A stretch of 64,000 bases of DNA from Stratiolaelaps scimitus (Eukaryota > Arthropoda > Arachnida > Mesostigmata > Laelapidae): assembly GCA_019614645.1 (NCBI GenBank), contig JABWDB010000065.1, forward strand, positions 930,001-994,000. The letters are read 5' to 3'. The notes below the pieces were generated by a model. The model searched no databases. It was not told the DNA's origin and saw only the letters and a program-made list of their open reading frames with translations. The translations under genes and the position numbers were made by a program. Below, piece by piece: positions 12,049-22,020 of the stretch (positions are counted from its first letter, which is position 1; each line of letters opens with the position of its first letter).

Positions 12049-12323
12049 TAGTAATCCGTAACGATTTCTCCCAGATACCCCTATGTCGGCGCACATTCTC
12101 GCTTTCGTCCACTTCAAATGAGTGGTCTGTCTACAGCGTCTTGAACAATGGCAGCAGCTCGTGTAGGGTGCACAGCTGATCGAAAGGGCAGCGCAGGCGG
12201 GTGAAATAAGTGAAAGATGTATTATATTATAATGTATTAAATAGAATTCCATGAGAGTGATTATGATAAAACGACGAAAAACAATCGTCCCACAACAGTA
12301 ATGATGGCCACCAAGTAGTAATG

Positions 12324-12350
<27 letters not shown>
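12324..12350. repeat. (TA)n microsatellite, mariner target
   Basis: A pure TA run abuts the left end of the mariner element; mariners insert at TA. The run therefore either pre-existed as the target or expanded from the duplicated TA. Confidence 0.9.
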
Positions 12351-12354
<4 letters not shown>

Positions 12355-13045
12355 GCTGTCCCCTTCAAACTGTCGCCTCTTTAAATGCCAATAACTTTTG
12401 AACTAAATGAGTTAGAATAAAGATATTTTGGTATGAGTTAGAGGCGTATAAGTCTTCAAATTAGATGTCGAACACTCCACACGCATTTTCATCTGCTCAG
12501 CACTCAGTATATGGGGAACCCATTTTGCATTGATTTTCTTCATCTTCAGTACATTGGTGACAATTTTATGACATGTCACCCGAGGAATCCCAGTTTCAGC
12601 CGACAAAGACCTTATGGACCAAGCTCTAGTTTGCTCAAAAGCTGCCTTGATTCGGTCAATCCGTTCGTCCCTCGTTGCACCTGATTTGTGGTCCCCGCCT
12701 CGGTGGTCATCGGTGTCCATATCTCCACTGTTAAATCGCTTGCACCAACTTTGCACCGTTAGCAGGCATAAGGCAGACCTGCCGTACGCGTTCACTAATT
12801 GTCGATGGATTTCAGCTGGAGGGTGTTTTTGGAGAAACAAAACCTTGATGTTTTCCCGTTGATTTTTGGGGGAATTTGAACTTTCTGCTGCAGTGTCCAT
12901 CTTTCTGATCGTATCGAAACCACTTAGTGTTCGAAAGGAAGCCACGTTCCTGCCGCGTGCCCACTCCAAAAATTAACGCATTGTATCGCGTAGTTCGGAT
13001 TGTGCGCCATTCGAAAGGCGCGACAGTTTGAAGGGGACAGCCTAA
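12351..13045 (-). mobile_element. Internally deleted mariner-family DNA transposon
   Basis: The element begins TTAGGCTGTCCCC and ends with the exact complement GGGGACAGCCTAA. The first 26 bases of each terminal repeat match perfectly, and weaker similarity continues inward to about 40 bp. A TA dinucleotide flanks each end, as required by mariner/Tc1 integration. At 695 bp it is about half the usual 1.3 kb. The minus strand encodes the N-terminal half of a transposase; the catalytic core is missing. It could move only if transposase were supplied in trans. The intact terminal repeats suggest fairly recent insertion or mobilisation. Confidence 0.92.
12412..12900 (-). pseudogene. Mariner transposase, N-terminal DNA-binding part only
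   Basis: Transposase binds the terminal repeats and catalyses cut-and-paste transposition in the nucleus. The frame opens upstream at 12969, but the methionine at 12900 (MDTAAESSNSPK) is the likelier start because it leaves a 145-bp leader after the terminal repeat, as usual in this family. Residues of about 15-70 form the first helix-turn-helix (ENIKVLFLQKH, then VQSWCKRFNSG). Residues of about 75-125 form the second (RIKAAFEQTRAWSIRSLSAE, then GIPRVTCHKIV). The conserved linker region KWVPHILSAEQ follows. After VECS the frame jumps to a short C-terminal piece (TYTPLTHTKISLF) and stops, so the DDD catalytic domain (about 200 residues) is deleted. The product, if made, could bind ends but not cut. 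Confidence 0.9.
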
Positions 13046-13720
13046 TATATATATATTCGCAGCTCGGAAGTCGACGTCTGCTCCAGTCAGCCCGTGGCGT
13101 GACTCGCTTCCGTGTAGCTGATGATACAACTTGAGTGAAATGAACGTGGGTGAATCGAACTAGCCATAGTGTAATACTAGAATTTGTGAAATCCACTGAC
13201 AGCCGACCCATTCAATGTTCATTTGATGTTGAACACCAACACGGCGGCGTTATCATTCTTCTACAAGTTAATATCAAAATTCTGTCGTGGGAATCTAGTT
13301 GTTGAAGAATTGACAGGAGTCATATGTAATTCGGGACGACCAGGCCCTAAGTGCCATGTAATGCAGAAAGCAGACAAGGGCATGTACGTTACAAATGAGA
13401 CGACTCCAATTATACGGCCACTACTTCTATCACGTGTATGTGAATGAGAAAACGTCCATTAATACAAGTCGAACAAATACACAGATGTACACGAGATAAA
13501 CATTCGTACACATACGGTTCCCGTTAGTTCTCGTAAATCCTTTTGAAACACATGAAACTGTCCAGTTGATGGTGTGTGTCTGTGTGTGTGTGTGTATGCA
13601 CCGTATCTGGCAAATGCAGTTGAATTGAAGGGAGGCCAAATTGATCCAAGCGGTCGAAAAGCTCATCTAACGGCCGTCTTCATTCAGCTCGGCCTCGTTT
13701 AATGTATGGTAATATAGCTG
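13046..13720. other. No recognisable gene
   Basis: A (GT)n tract lies at about 13571-13596. Short frames only. The last 20 bases (TTGATGTTGCCTTTACAG, ending at 13738) resemble a 3' splice site leading into the zinc-knuckle frame. Confidence 0.35.
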
Positions 13721-13862
13721 TTGATGTTGCCTTTACAGAGGGCCAGTCTTACTGATGGTATGGTACAAGGTTCGGGTCCGGTCCCGGCGGGCACCGACTC
13801 GAGCAATAGAGCCCAGTGCTACAACTGTCGCTCAGTAACGCACTTGACGTCGTCATGTGCGC
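13721..13862 (+). pseudogene. CCHC zinc-knuckle fragment (retroelement Gag or an orphan exon)
   Basis: The plus-strand frame contains CYNCRSVTHLTSSC at 13817-13858. The spacing is exactly C-x2-C-x4-H-x4-C, the zinc-knuckle pattern of retroelement nucleocapsid proteins and of some cellular RNA-binding proteins. The glycines usual after the second cysteine and before the histidine are replaced by Arg and Thr, so either the motif is divergent or it is decaying. Preceding residues (GSGPVPAGTDSSNRAQ) look like a linker, not a repeat. Directly after the last cysteine the frame runs into a TA microsatellite, which truncates it. A plausible splice acceptor (TTTACAG|AGG) lies at 13738, so a cellular exon is the alternative. 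Confidence 0.45.
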
Positions 13863-13889
13863 TATATATATATATATATATATATATAT
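13863..13889. repeat. (TA)n microsatellite
   Basis: A pure TA run directly follows the zinc-knuckle codons. Confidence 0.9.
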
Positions 13890-14710
13890 GTCGGCCTCGA
13901 TCCCCCGATAGGCTGAACTCCGAGCCTACAAACAGCCCCTACTGGTTGTCCTTTGAGTAATAAAGCAAAAACAGCTGAGCGTATAGTAAGCGTATACAAT
14001 ACAATGAATCTGCTGCCTCTCGAATACATTATGAACGCTAACGACAGCCCAAGACGACTTTGTTAAGTAAATGCGTTGGGGCTAGTCACTCAATTATTCC
14101 TGAGCAAAAACAAATGACAATGTGACGACACCAATATGCTCTGCTTGTTTGTATATTGTGATACGTACTGACTCGTTACAGTACATGGCGAGTTGCAAGC
14201 ACCGTCAGAGAGACATATTCGGCTCGACATATATATATATGTATACATATAATATATATGTGTTCGTACTAAAGATGCCAGTTAATTTATTCACGTTGTA
14301 CCAAGCTACACGAAAGAACTGTGCCACCTAGTGTCCCGTTGTATAAAATAGTGCTTTGAGTAGGGTAGCGGCTAATTCAAGCGTACGTTTGGAATCAAGA
14401 GCGGCAGGTCAGCGTTTATTATTATAAATGGTACGTATCGGTGACTGTGTAGGTTGAATAGTCATTTTGATAAAAAAAAAAAAAAAGAAAAAACAGTCAA
14501 AGATAATAAAATATTTCGGAGGGAAGTTTTGCTAGATATTTCTAAAATTTTACAATTTTTCTTTATATTTTTTTTCTATTCACTGTAATCATTGAATCGT
14601 GTAATGCGACAGAGGTCTAATCACCTCAATAAATGCGCAGAAAGAAAGCATCAAGGCTAGCCATCGCAAGCTCTCACGAAGTGAAGTATCAGTCCACTTA
14701 CAAGATGGTA
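13890..14710. other. AT-rich spacer, nothing recognised
   Basis: A TA-rich patch lies at 14229-14262 and an A run at about 14473-14492. Only short frames. Confidence 0.5.
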
Positions 14711-14775
14711 GGTAAAGTAAAACTTTATTGGTTTATTAAAGGAACTTAGAGGATTTTTGTTCTGTTTTCTTTGTT
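14711..14775 (-). mobile_element. Repeat family P (3' end ending AATAAACCAATAAA), copy 1
   Basis: The plus strand reads GGTAAAGTAAAACTTTATTG, then GTTTATTAAAGGAAC. On the minus strand this is a 3' end rich in AATAAACCAATAAA, shared with copies at 19.57, 19.73 and 21.88 kb. Likely a truncated retrotransposon trailer. Confidence 0.55.
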
Positions 14776-15499
14776 TAGTATACAGGGTATTATCCAAATC
14801 TGTATTGGCATTGAATTATAAAAATGGTCATCCGCGCATAATGGTCAAATTTCTAATTGGCATACAAGCCACAAACTCTGTACCTAATGTGCCACAGGGG
14901 TGCTACAAAGCGGGTGGTCCAGTTAATATATCAAGTGCTCACCAGACATATTGGACACGTCCAAGAACCCCTAATGACCTTATATAACGTTTGAGAATTA
15001 TTGTGGGGGGATGTGGTTTTGCCGAGCGTAAGGCGAGGGTAAGGCGAGTGATCTCCTTATGGTGAAACCACCATTCTAGGAGGGCTCCGTAGCTGGCTTC
15101 TTGAGTTGTATACCTGATCATACCTTGTGTTGACATGATTGCTTCAAAAGAACAAGAATGGATTGTTCGTACCAGCCGGCGTTGATCTGCTTGCCGGTCG
15201 AACTTCGGAGGAAGCTCATTTATTTTCATCTCACACCAGCCGATGGCACCGTTCAAAGGGTGAAAGGCCTGCGAAGCACACGTTTTACTCGTATTGGTTT
15301 AGTTAAATACTGATTCGGTAACCCCCTGAGATGTGGGCATTGTTCGACAATGACCAAGCATCGAAGCTCGATAGTTCTTCCCAGTTGTAGTTATTATCCT
15401 ATGAGAAATGTTGCCCCTCTTCCCAGATGCTGTCCCATTCGTGTCTCTGTGTACGTGTGCGCGGTCATATTGTACTCATATCTACCACAAATCACCTGT
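14776..15499. other. No recognisable gene
   Basis: A 105-codon minus-strand frame (14939-15256) has mixed composition but no recognised domain. Confidence 0.35.
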
Positions 15500-16620
15500 C
15501 CAAGCTAACCAGCAATAAGCTACTCAGAACAAGTAGTATTCGTAGGTGGTGCCAAAGCCCTTCACACAAAAGGAAGGAGTCAGCTCAAAAAACAGCGCAA
15601 GACTCTCATCCATGCCTCGCTGTTTTATTTCGTTCACTTTGGCGTCGAAGCAGTATATTTGAATGTCCGTGACCTCCGTCGTGCGTAGATGTCGACGGGG
15701 TGGCAGGGCAAGAAACTGCAATGGGTCGGGAACCACAAAGAACTTCCGTGAACAGCAATGCCACGTCGCCATTTTGTTTTTCTCTTCCTCTCCGTCTCTC
15801 TCTCTCTCTCTCACGATTTCTCTCTTTCGCTTTTTCTTCGGCAGTATATGAACCCATGGCTAGAGACCTATTCTCCAGTGACCCACACTACGTTCGTATT
15901 ATAGCGACATGCAGGCGAACGACACAGGCAAACGTAGAGCACGAGGCTGAGGACGCCTACAACTGCACGAGGGTTGAACGGTCACGAGCGTTGCCCGTAT
16001 ACGGCGAGATTGCGCTGGAAGACAGCTCCGAGAACTACGGAGCGTCACTGGATCCGTTCTTAGGCGAAAGTGTAGCACGCAGGACGCGCCTTTTTAGGAC
16101 GCGTCGGAAATTTGCATTATTTCGTCATAAGTCACCAGAGAAGGAAAAGTCACCGCAGCCAGTTACTTTCCTTCCACCGGTCTCCCCCGTGGGACTCCGG
16201 AGCCCCCTGATATGGAGCAAGCTTGCTTGCACCCTGGCTAGTATGTAGCTGCGTCTGCTCATGGTTCGCAGCAGGCGTTCGCTGCCCCAGTCGGGCCCAG
16301 TAACGTACATCGTTTGACCCTCCTCCCCGAACCCAACGTTGTAGGGCCGCGCAGTCGAAGCCCGTGGTGCGATCCTGCCCACTGATCCCGTTGCCTCTCT
16401 CCACGTTTTTCCTATAGGCGGATAAAATGCAAAACGGTTCCGCGACAACGGTCGCGGACAACACCATCCGTGGCACCCACGGTTCACCACGCCGGCCATA
16501 GATAGCTGTGGACATAAAGAGAGGTGTAGTCGCAACGAAGCAGGATGTACTACTTGGCAAGTCTGGGTGTATGTGTCTGTGGTGCGAAGAGCGACAAACG
16601 AGTTATACCCTCTCTGTGGA
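15500..16620 (+). other. GC-richer island with overlapping unassigned frames
   Basis: The plus-strand frame 15700-16248 (182 codons) begins in a CT-rich tract (15790-15825). From about 15850 on it has a mixed composition, with a basic stretch (FRTRRKFALFRHKSPEKEK) and a Pro-rich end. Two minus-strand frames of 136 codons overlap its end, so openness here is partly compositional. I see no domain, signal peptide or splice-site pair that would settle a gene. Confidence 0.2.
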
Positions 16621-16792
16621 CTTCATGCATTCATATATGTACACAGTGCTGTAACTTTCGTAAATATGTATACAACAATGTTCGGAGCAGTGGAGTCGAC
16701 TAAACCGACGTGATACTGTAAACTAGAATGAAAAATCCAGTCATGCCTCGGTTAGAAAAGAGATTCGCTAAGGAATGGAAAATATTACGAAT

Positions 16793-16795
<3 letters not shown>

Positions 16796-16832
<37 letters not shown>

Positions 16833-16835
16833 TTT
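16796..16835. repeat. (AT)n followed by T run
   Basis: An alternating AT tract changes to a T run that abuts the SINE-2 tail. Read on the minus strand, the T run is an A tail of the element. Confidence 0.85.
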
Positions 16836-16841
16836 GGTTTT

Positions 16842-16926
16842 TTCCAGCTGACCCTCAGCTGTTCCCCTTTGCGACAGGCCTCAGCTCTTAACCTTTTAGG
16901 TATTACTATGAGCCTGTCGGGGCCAT
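16842..16926 (-). mobile_element. SINE-2 copy 1
   Basis: On the minus strand it contains GACAGGCTCATAGTAATACC, GGTTAAGAGCTGAGGCCTG, AGGGGAACAGCTGAGGGTC, then AGCTGGAAAAAACC and an A run. The core matches copies at 38.6, 52.9 and 58.5 kb almost base for base. The 5' end merges into a TA microsatellite, so target duplication cannot be judged. Confidence 0.8.
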
Positions 16927-16928
16927 AG

Positions 16929-16955
<27 letters not shown>
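16929..16955. repeat. (TA)n microsatellite
   Basis: A pure TA tract directly beyond the 5' end of SINE-2 copy 1. Confidence 0.9.
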
Positions 16956-16959
<4 letters not shown>

Positions 16960-17184
16960 TGTATGATGGTTGATTCAAGCACAGAGACAAAAAGCGGTTT
17001 TCTGTAATTGTTTTCAAAGAAAACTAGGTTCGGGTTTACACGTCTGTTGAAAGTCTGTGGACCAGCTTAAAGGCAAATATCGACCAATGAATTGTAAGAA
17101 AAAAGACAACGATATTGTTCTTCGAAGAACAACGAGATGTTTCATCAAATTGAACGTTCGACAAGATCACAGCGCTTGCCGAAT

Positions 17185-18057
17185 TTACCCAAATTTGGTG
17201 AAGTCGTTAAGATGGGTGGCCCTGCCTGTGAGAAGTGTGCGGGAAATGGTGAGCAAAGTTTGGGACTGGAGAGACGTGCTCCAAAACTGTAATTGGTGGT
17301 GATCGGAGCGATGCTCAAAAGGCTGCAGGGGACAAATGATCAGCGCATCGTCAGGGACGATCCTTGCATGAGGAAGATTCTGGCGAAATCGGTGCCATGC
17401 GAATTGTGGCCGGATCGGAGAGATTTCCTTGTTCTTTTTATTGTGAGTAGAACTCGCCCTATGATGTCTAAGGGGAAAGCCACTTTCAAACGTACCCTCA
17501 CGATTGATATGACATAGGACAAATTGCAAAATGCAGCTCAACATATGCCAGCGTTGCCAATCTTTATACCCAGGTGAAACAGCTGAACCAGAGGTGTTGC
17601 GAACAGATTCGCGGGCCACAAACGAATGCTGATTATAGCCATGGATTTTGACGCGGCCGGCTTCTATCGGCTCTTGCCTTCGAAGATCTCCGTCACCGGA
17701 AAGGTGTATAAAAACTTTTAAGCAGAGAATCGAATACGTGGCTTGCCGAAAGCAAATGTACGCGTGCGTGGCTTCTCTAAGACAACGCTCGTACCCTCGA
17801 AGGTCCTGTTGTGAAGGTGCTATTAGAGCGGCACATTCTTCTGATATAAGCCAGCTGACGTCTGTTGTTTTCGCCAATTGAAGCGGAGACTGAGAGAGCT
17901 CCCGATCAGTAAAATTGGAACGACTTCGGGCAAGTACTTCAAGGGATAGTGTATCTCTCTCTATAACTAACCTAACCACTCGAATGAAGGTCACATGAAA
18001 GCTGTGAGGCAAAGCCGCCCACGAGATGGCAAGATGTAATAAATTCTCAGCGATCAT
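17185..18057 (-). CDS. Unidentified 290-residue protein, candidate element-encoded ORF
   Basis: This is the longest open frame in the window and lies outside the GC-rich islands, where chance frames are common. It starts MIAENLLHLAISWAALP. The codons around this methionine are conserved in a decayed copy at 47.05 kb, which supports the start. The product would be basic and rich in His, Arg and Ser, with a short hydrophobic patch (MLSCILQFVLCHI, around residue 180) but no clear membrane pattern, signal peptide or catalytic motif. The first 140 or so codons lie in the region shared with the 47-kb copy; the last 150 have no partner here. The word GTAAGT just before the ATG could instead be a splice signal. 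The opposite strand could be the sense strand. I recognise no family. Confidence 0.35.
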   Translation of the reverse strand: MIAENLLHLAISWAALPHSFHVTFIRVVRLVIERDTLSLEVLARSRSNFTDRELSQSPLQLAKTTDVSWLISEECAALIAPSQQDLRGYERCLREATHAYICFRQATYSILCLKVFIHLSGDGDLRRQEPIEAGRVKIHGYNQHSFVARESVRNTSGSAVSPGYKDWQRWHMLSCILQFVLCHINREGTFESGFPLRHHRASSTHNKKNKEISPIRPQFAWHRFRQNLPHARIVPDDALIICPLQPFEHRSDHHQLQFWSTSLQSQTLLTISRTLLTGRATHLNDFTKFG

Positions 18058-18078
18058 ACTTACAACACGCTAAAGATC
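17640..18078 (-). repeat. Dispersed repeat Q, copy 1
   Basis: This aligns with 47042-47460 in opposite orientation over about 415 bp with many substitutions and small indels. Shared blocks include TAAGTATGAT, TATTACA, TTGCCATC, AAAACAACAGA, GAATGTGC, CGGCAAGCCAC and GTCAAAATCCATGGCTATA. It contains the first half of the 290-codon frame. Confidence 0.8.
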
Positions 18079-18782
18079 TACCAATTATATGAATTAATAT
18101 GAATAAATAATATTTTTGTTAAATACAATTGTAAAGTCCGGCTGGTTAGCTTGAATCAGCCTAATATATATATATATATATAGTATAATTATATACATAT
18201 AATATGCATAGTACATTCATCTATTTTAGAGAAATAAATACTAACGTGTACGAATCTTCGGGTTATGCGCTGTAGTCCCTTGAGTGTCACAGGTTGTACA
18301 AATTCATCGCAATTGTCACCTGCTTTTCCAGTGGGAGCTTGTACGCGTTAGAAAAGGACATACTAAATAACTAAGCAACACCGCAGCGCTTTGCATGAGA
18401 TTCAAGTAGTCGACGTATATGTGACGTTGTTGTACGTGTGCTATTCGATGCATTTCAGACAGTCCTATCGCAAGGGACTCGTCTTTGCTAAGGCTTAGCT
18501 ATCGATTGAGGTCAATTACATTTCTTGGAGACCTCTGATTTGCGTTTATATTGTGTGCAGCAGGAATTTATAGTTGTAAACGTTGCGGGATATCGACCAG
18601 AATTCGCTAGTATTTTATTAATTGGCGGGGGCGTTAATAAGATCTCTCTCGCTCTCTCTCTCTATGCCTGTGTCTTGGTGTTCATATAGTTCAAAACTCA
18701 CATGATGATACCGTAGAGTTACAGCGACCTCTCCGAAGACACTCCAAATTAATGAACGTATCTGACATTTGCCATAGATTTG
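18079..18782. other. No recognisable gene
   Basis: A TA tract lies at about 18164-18182 and a CT-rich tract at 18642-18664. Short frames only. Confidence 0.5.
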
Positions 18783-18794
18783 AATTGATTATTT

Positions 18795-18910
18795 TTTTTT
18801 AGTTTTCCGGGGTCACAGCAAACATTCAACGTCCACGGAACTGCTGTGCACTGGTGGAGATCGAACCCATGTACCTACGTGTCTCCTCCGATTGCGAGGC
18901 GCACACTTCT
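18795..18910 (-). mobile_element. SINE-1 copy C
   Basis: On the minus strand it contains GTGTGCGCCTCGCAATCGG, a B box GGGTTCGATCTCC (18856-18868) and the body word TCCGTGGACGTTGAATGTT. The tail GTGACCCCGGAAAACT is followed by an A run (plus-strand T run 18791-18800). Flanking repeats AATTGATTATTT (18783-18794) and AATTGACTATTT (18911-18922) differ at one base. The central body is shorter than in copies A and E. Confidence 0.82.
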
Positions 18911-19159
18911 AATTGACTATTTAATCAATGAAAAGTGAGCCGTTTTCATTGGGGACCACTCGAGCCGAGGCTCAACGGTTTGATATAAACAAACAATGGA
19001 TCTCACGGAGGGTTGTTGTAATTTTATGACAAAATGAGTCGAGCTCGATTGAGATTTACACATCGCTTTTCGACTCGATGTAAGGGGCGACGTTTGATTC
19101 CGCCATTAAGCTCATGTTCCTTCGACGGCAGAAGCGTCGCGTATATCGAATAATTATTG

Positions 19160-19163
<4 letters not shown>

Positions 19164-19208
<45 letters not shown>
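19164..19208. repeat. (TA)n microsatellite, 45 bp
   Basis: One of the two longest pure TA tracts in the window. Confidence 0.95.
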
Positions 19209-19212
<4 letters not shown>

Positions 19213-19566
19213 CTACCTACTCAAATTGTATCGCAGTTTCAACTGTGAGCCCCCTCTCCTCCCCTTCACACTAATTTACCGTTGTACGAAAAGTGCCAAA
19301 TCAATGTAATTAATGTAGAACATTGTTGAAACACCAAATACGTTTCTGCTCCTAAGTCGCTTACTGATGAGCTATTATACTTCTCTCAAGGGTCCTAAAT
19401 ATATCCAGGATTAACTGAAACCAGGACAATGTGAATGACGGAGATGATCCAAACGAAGACACAACAGCGATATCAGGCAAGTTAATCCCCTACAACATGC
19501 TCCGTGGCAGCGTGTTCGCTTTGCATACATCGAGTATATTCTACCTTTATATTTTATATTTCATAA
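19209..19566. other. No recognisable gene
   Basis: Unremarkable sequence with short frames only. Confidence 0.5.
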
Positions 19567-19700
19567 AGGTAAATGGTAAATGTTTATTGGTTTATCAAAG
19601 GAGCTGCCATTTTTCAATGCTTGAGCTCTCTTATATGTCAAAAGGTGGGACATTCTTTTTCTGTTATGTACACGAACCAATACTATAACCTTTGGTGATG
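19567..19700 (-). mobile_element. Repeat family P, copy 2
   Basis: The plus strand reads GTTTATTGGTTTATCAAAGG, a word close to GAGCTCTCTTATATGTCAA, and a downstream part containing CACGAACCAATAC and CCTTTGGTGATGCAGG. The same order of words occurs, diverged, in copies 3 and 4. Sense is probably minus, ending in AATAAACC. Confidence 0.65.
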
Positions 19701-19727
19701 CAGGTATCAGAGATAAATGCCCGAGCG

Positions 19728-19860
19728 ACTGAAGGTAAGGATATAGCTCTATTGGTTTATTAAAGAAATTCCAATTTTTACACTGTTTAAGTTCTCTTAT
19801 ATGTCAAGCCAGGATTTTCCTGCTAAGGAGGCAATGACACCAACTCTAAAGGCATAATCT
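19728..19860 (-). mobile_element. Repeat family P, copy 3, in tandem with copy 2
   Basis: The plus strand reads GAAGGTAAGGATATAGCTC, TATTGGTTTATTAAAG, then TTAAGTTCTCTTATATGTC and AAGCCAGG. Same orientation as copy 2, beginning about 30 bp after it. This suggests a tandem duplication or two nested insertions. Confidence 0.65.
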
Positions 19861-21213
19861 GCTTGAGCCGCCTATGCAACTACAAAGGCGTATTGTCGCG
19901 AATATTGACACGTCACATAGGCAGACTGACAGCACAGCCCATACACCTCTGTCCATGTTTAGACTGATTTCTTCCAGAAGGCATAATAATGTGGTATAAA
20001 TATAATAGAATTCAATCGTGGTACGTATAAAATCAACCGTATGACGTGCGGAGCTATTCGATCTGTGGGTGGATACTGTGTAGTCAGCTCACGTCTCACG
20101 CCGTACCATGTTGCCAGTCAACAGCGATTGCCAACTTGATCTGCAACGGGCTGAATCTTCTCGTCTTTGCAAGGCTCCCGGCGTCGGCGCTAGGAAAATA
20201 ACTTTGTTTTGCGTTTGTGCGTCATTTATGTATGATGTATGTCTGGCGACATCACATCATCTCGAAGCTTCCCCTCCAGCAATCACGATAGGGCACAAAA
20301 GCGCTTACGCCGTCCAGCAAGCTATCCAATGAGTTTTAGATAAGTTTGAATAATGGCTGCTGCCGCTTACAGCAGGGCGTCCTTGCCAACACGAACGCCG
20401 CTGCTAGCGTCACCTCGCCATGGAGCAGACATGACCACTTCGTCATTTCTCCGTGTGGACACGCGTGCGTGCGTGCATTACGTACACTTCAGCTCGGATA
20501 CATTAAGAGCGGTGAGCTGTGCATGGTCGACGGATCACGTGTTTCGCCGACGATCGAACTCTGCGCGACCGTGGGAGGGGGAACGCATATCGACTGGAAG
20601 AGACAGTGTACAGTCCTTGTGACGCTGGTGGGCCTCACTGCCACCCGACACTTTGGAACTAACTATTATAATAACAAGGATGAAGGAGGGCGTCGATCCG
20701 GCGATTATTGTTCAAACTCGCCGGTCCAAAGAGAACCGTTAGCGGCAACATTAGATGGCTCGCCGGCTGGCCACCCACCCGGCGAGCCACCGAATAACGT
20801 TGGACTCTGCCTGAGAAGGGATGATAGTTCATCGGCAATGACACGTGACAGTTTGTTATCGAAACTTCAATAGCTGGATGCAGCACAATTGAATAGAAAA
20901 TTGACGCTGAGAGAGGAGAAAGTTGATTATAATTAGATGAGGTATAGCGTGACGAACTTTGATACCGCGCATTTTCTCTCGGAGTGTAAAGGCAGTTGAT
21001 CTGAGCTTGAACAATGACAACATCGACCATCCGATGAGCGAAAGCTAGAGGGGGGGGGGGCGTTCGGGCGATCTATAAATGTAGATCCGATGTTGAACGA
21101 ACACAAATCCCGAATCCTATCAGTAAGCCTTAGCTGCCGTTCCTACGGATTCTCATGTTACTCTCGCATGTAATTCTATACCTCACAGATCGGACGCCGT
21201 ACAACACAGCGAG

Positions 21214-21250
<37 letters not shown>

Positions 21251-21883
21251 TGAGGAGAACGCGCGTGCTTCCGATAGAGGGAGCCTGAGATCTCTTCCTT
21301 GTCGAGTGAAGTTGTCACACACGAAAAGAAAGACAAAGACGCGGTCTGATCCGACAAAGTAAATAACTAGTGAGATGGCGAAGGGCTTCGGTTGTTGACA
21401 ACTGGACCGTCCCGGAGTAAAAAGCTCCGACAGGGTTACAGGCCGTTCTCCAAACATGAAGGTTATGTGATCATTGTGATGAACTACAGGTTTATCAGAT
21501 TGAACACATCAGCCGTTCCATGGACCATATTGATACACTTTTCCATGCGTTCTGCCGGAGCGTTAACGCGCGAATGTGTTTGTTTCTACCTGTAATGTAT
21601 TATTAAACATTTAATAAGCAAGCCCCCTACAAATCTTCAATTAAGTAAAACAAGGTAACGAACGTGCGAAGAGCCAATGTCGTCCCAAGACGCAATACTC
21701 TAAAATACTCTTCGGTAGTGTCCTAATGGTGCAAAGTGCGGTTGCGTTTTTAAATTCAAATATCCCTCTGGCATCAAATTATTTCGATTATAGTGTACCA
21801 ACTATTAGCTCGACGTATAAATATAAAGCAGGCAATATAAAGACCACTGGCTGACATTGCTAAAATTGTGGTCACACTGTAAA
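19861..21883. other. Spacer with a GC-rich patch at 20.1-20.9 kb
   Basis: A 175-codon frame (20346-20873, plus) overlaps others and lacks any domain. A perfect 11-bp inverted repeat TGGCTCGCCGG (20756-20766) / CCGGCGAGCCA (20779-20789) lies inside it. A TA run passes directly into a GA run at 21213-21250. A G run lies at about 21051-21060. Confidence 0.35.
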
Positions 21884-22020
21884 AAAGGGTAATGGTTTTA
21901 TTGGATTATTAATGGATCTGCAGATTTTACTGTTATGCTAAACCTTTCGATATGTTACGCTGTGGAACACGAACCTTTGGCCTCCGGCTGTATAAGGAAA
22001 TCATTGGGATAGATGCAAAT
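21884..22020 (-). mobile_element. Repeat family P, copy 4
   Basis: The plus strand reads GGGTAATGGTTTTATTGG, ATTATTAATGGATCTGCAG, then GAACACGAACCTTTGGCCTC, which aligns with copy 2 over its full length with gaps. Confidence 0.6.

Noticed and set aside
15700..16248. 182-codon plus-strand gene
   Set aside because: It starts inside a CT-repeat and overlaps two 136-codon frames on the other strand. No domain; kept only as an island note.
18157..18182. Second mariner end (CAGCCTAA next to TA run)
   Set aside because: Only eight bases match the terminal repeat and no opposite end is near.
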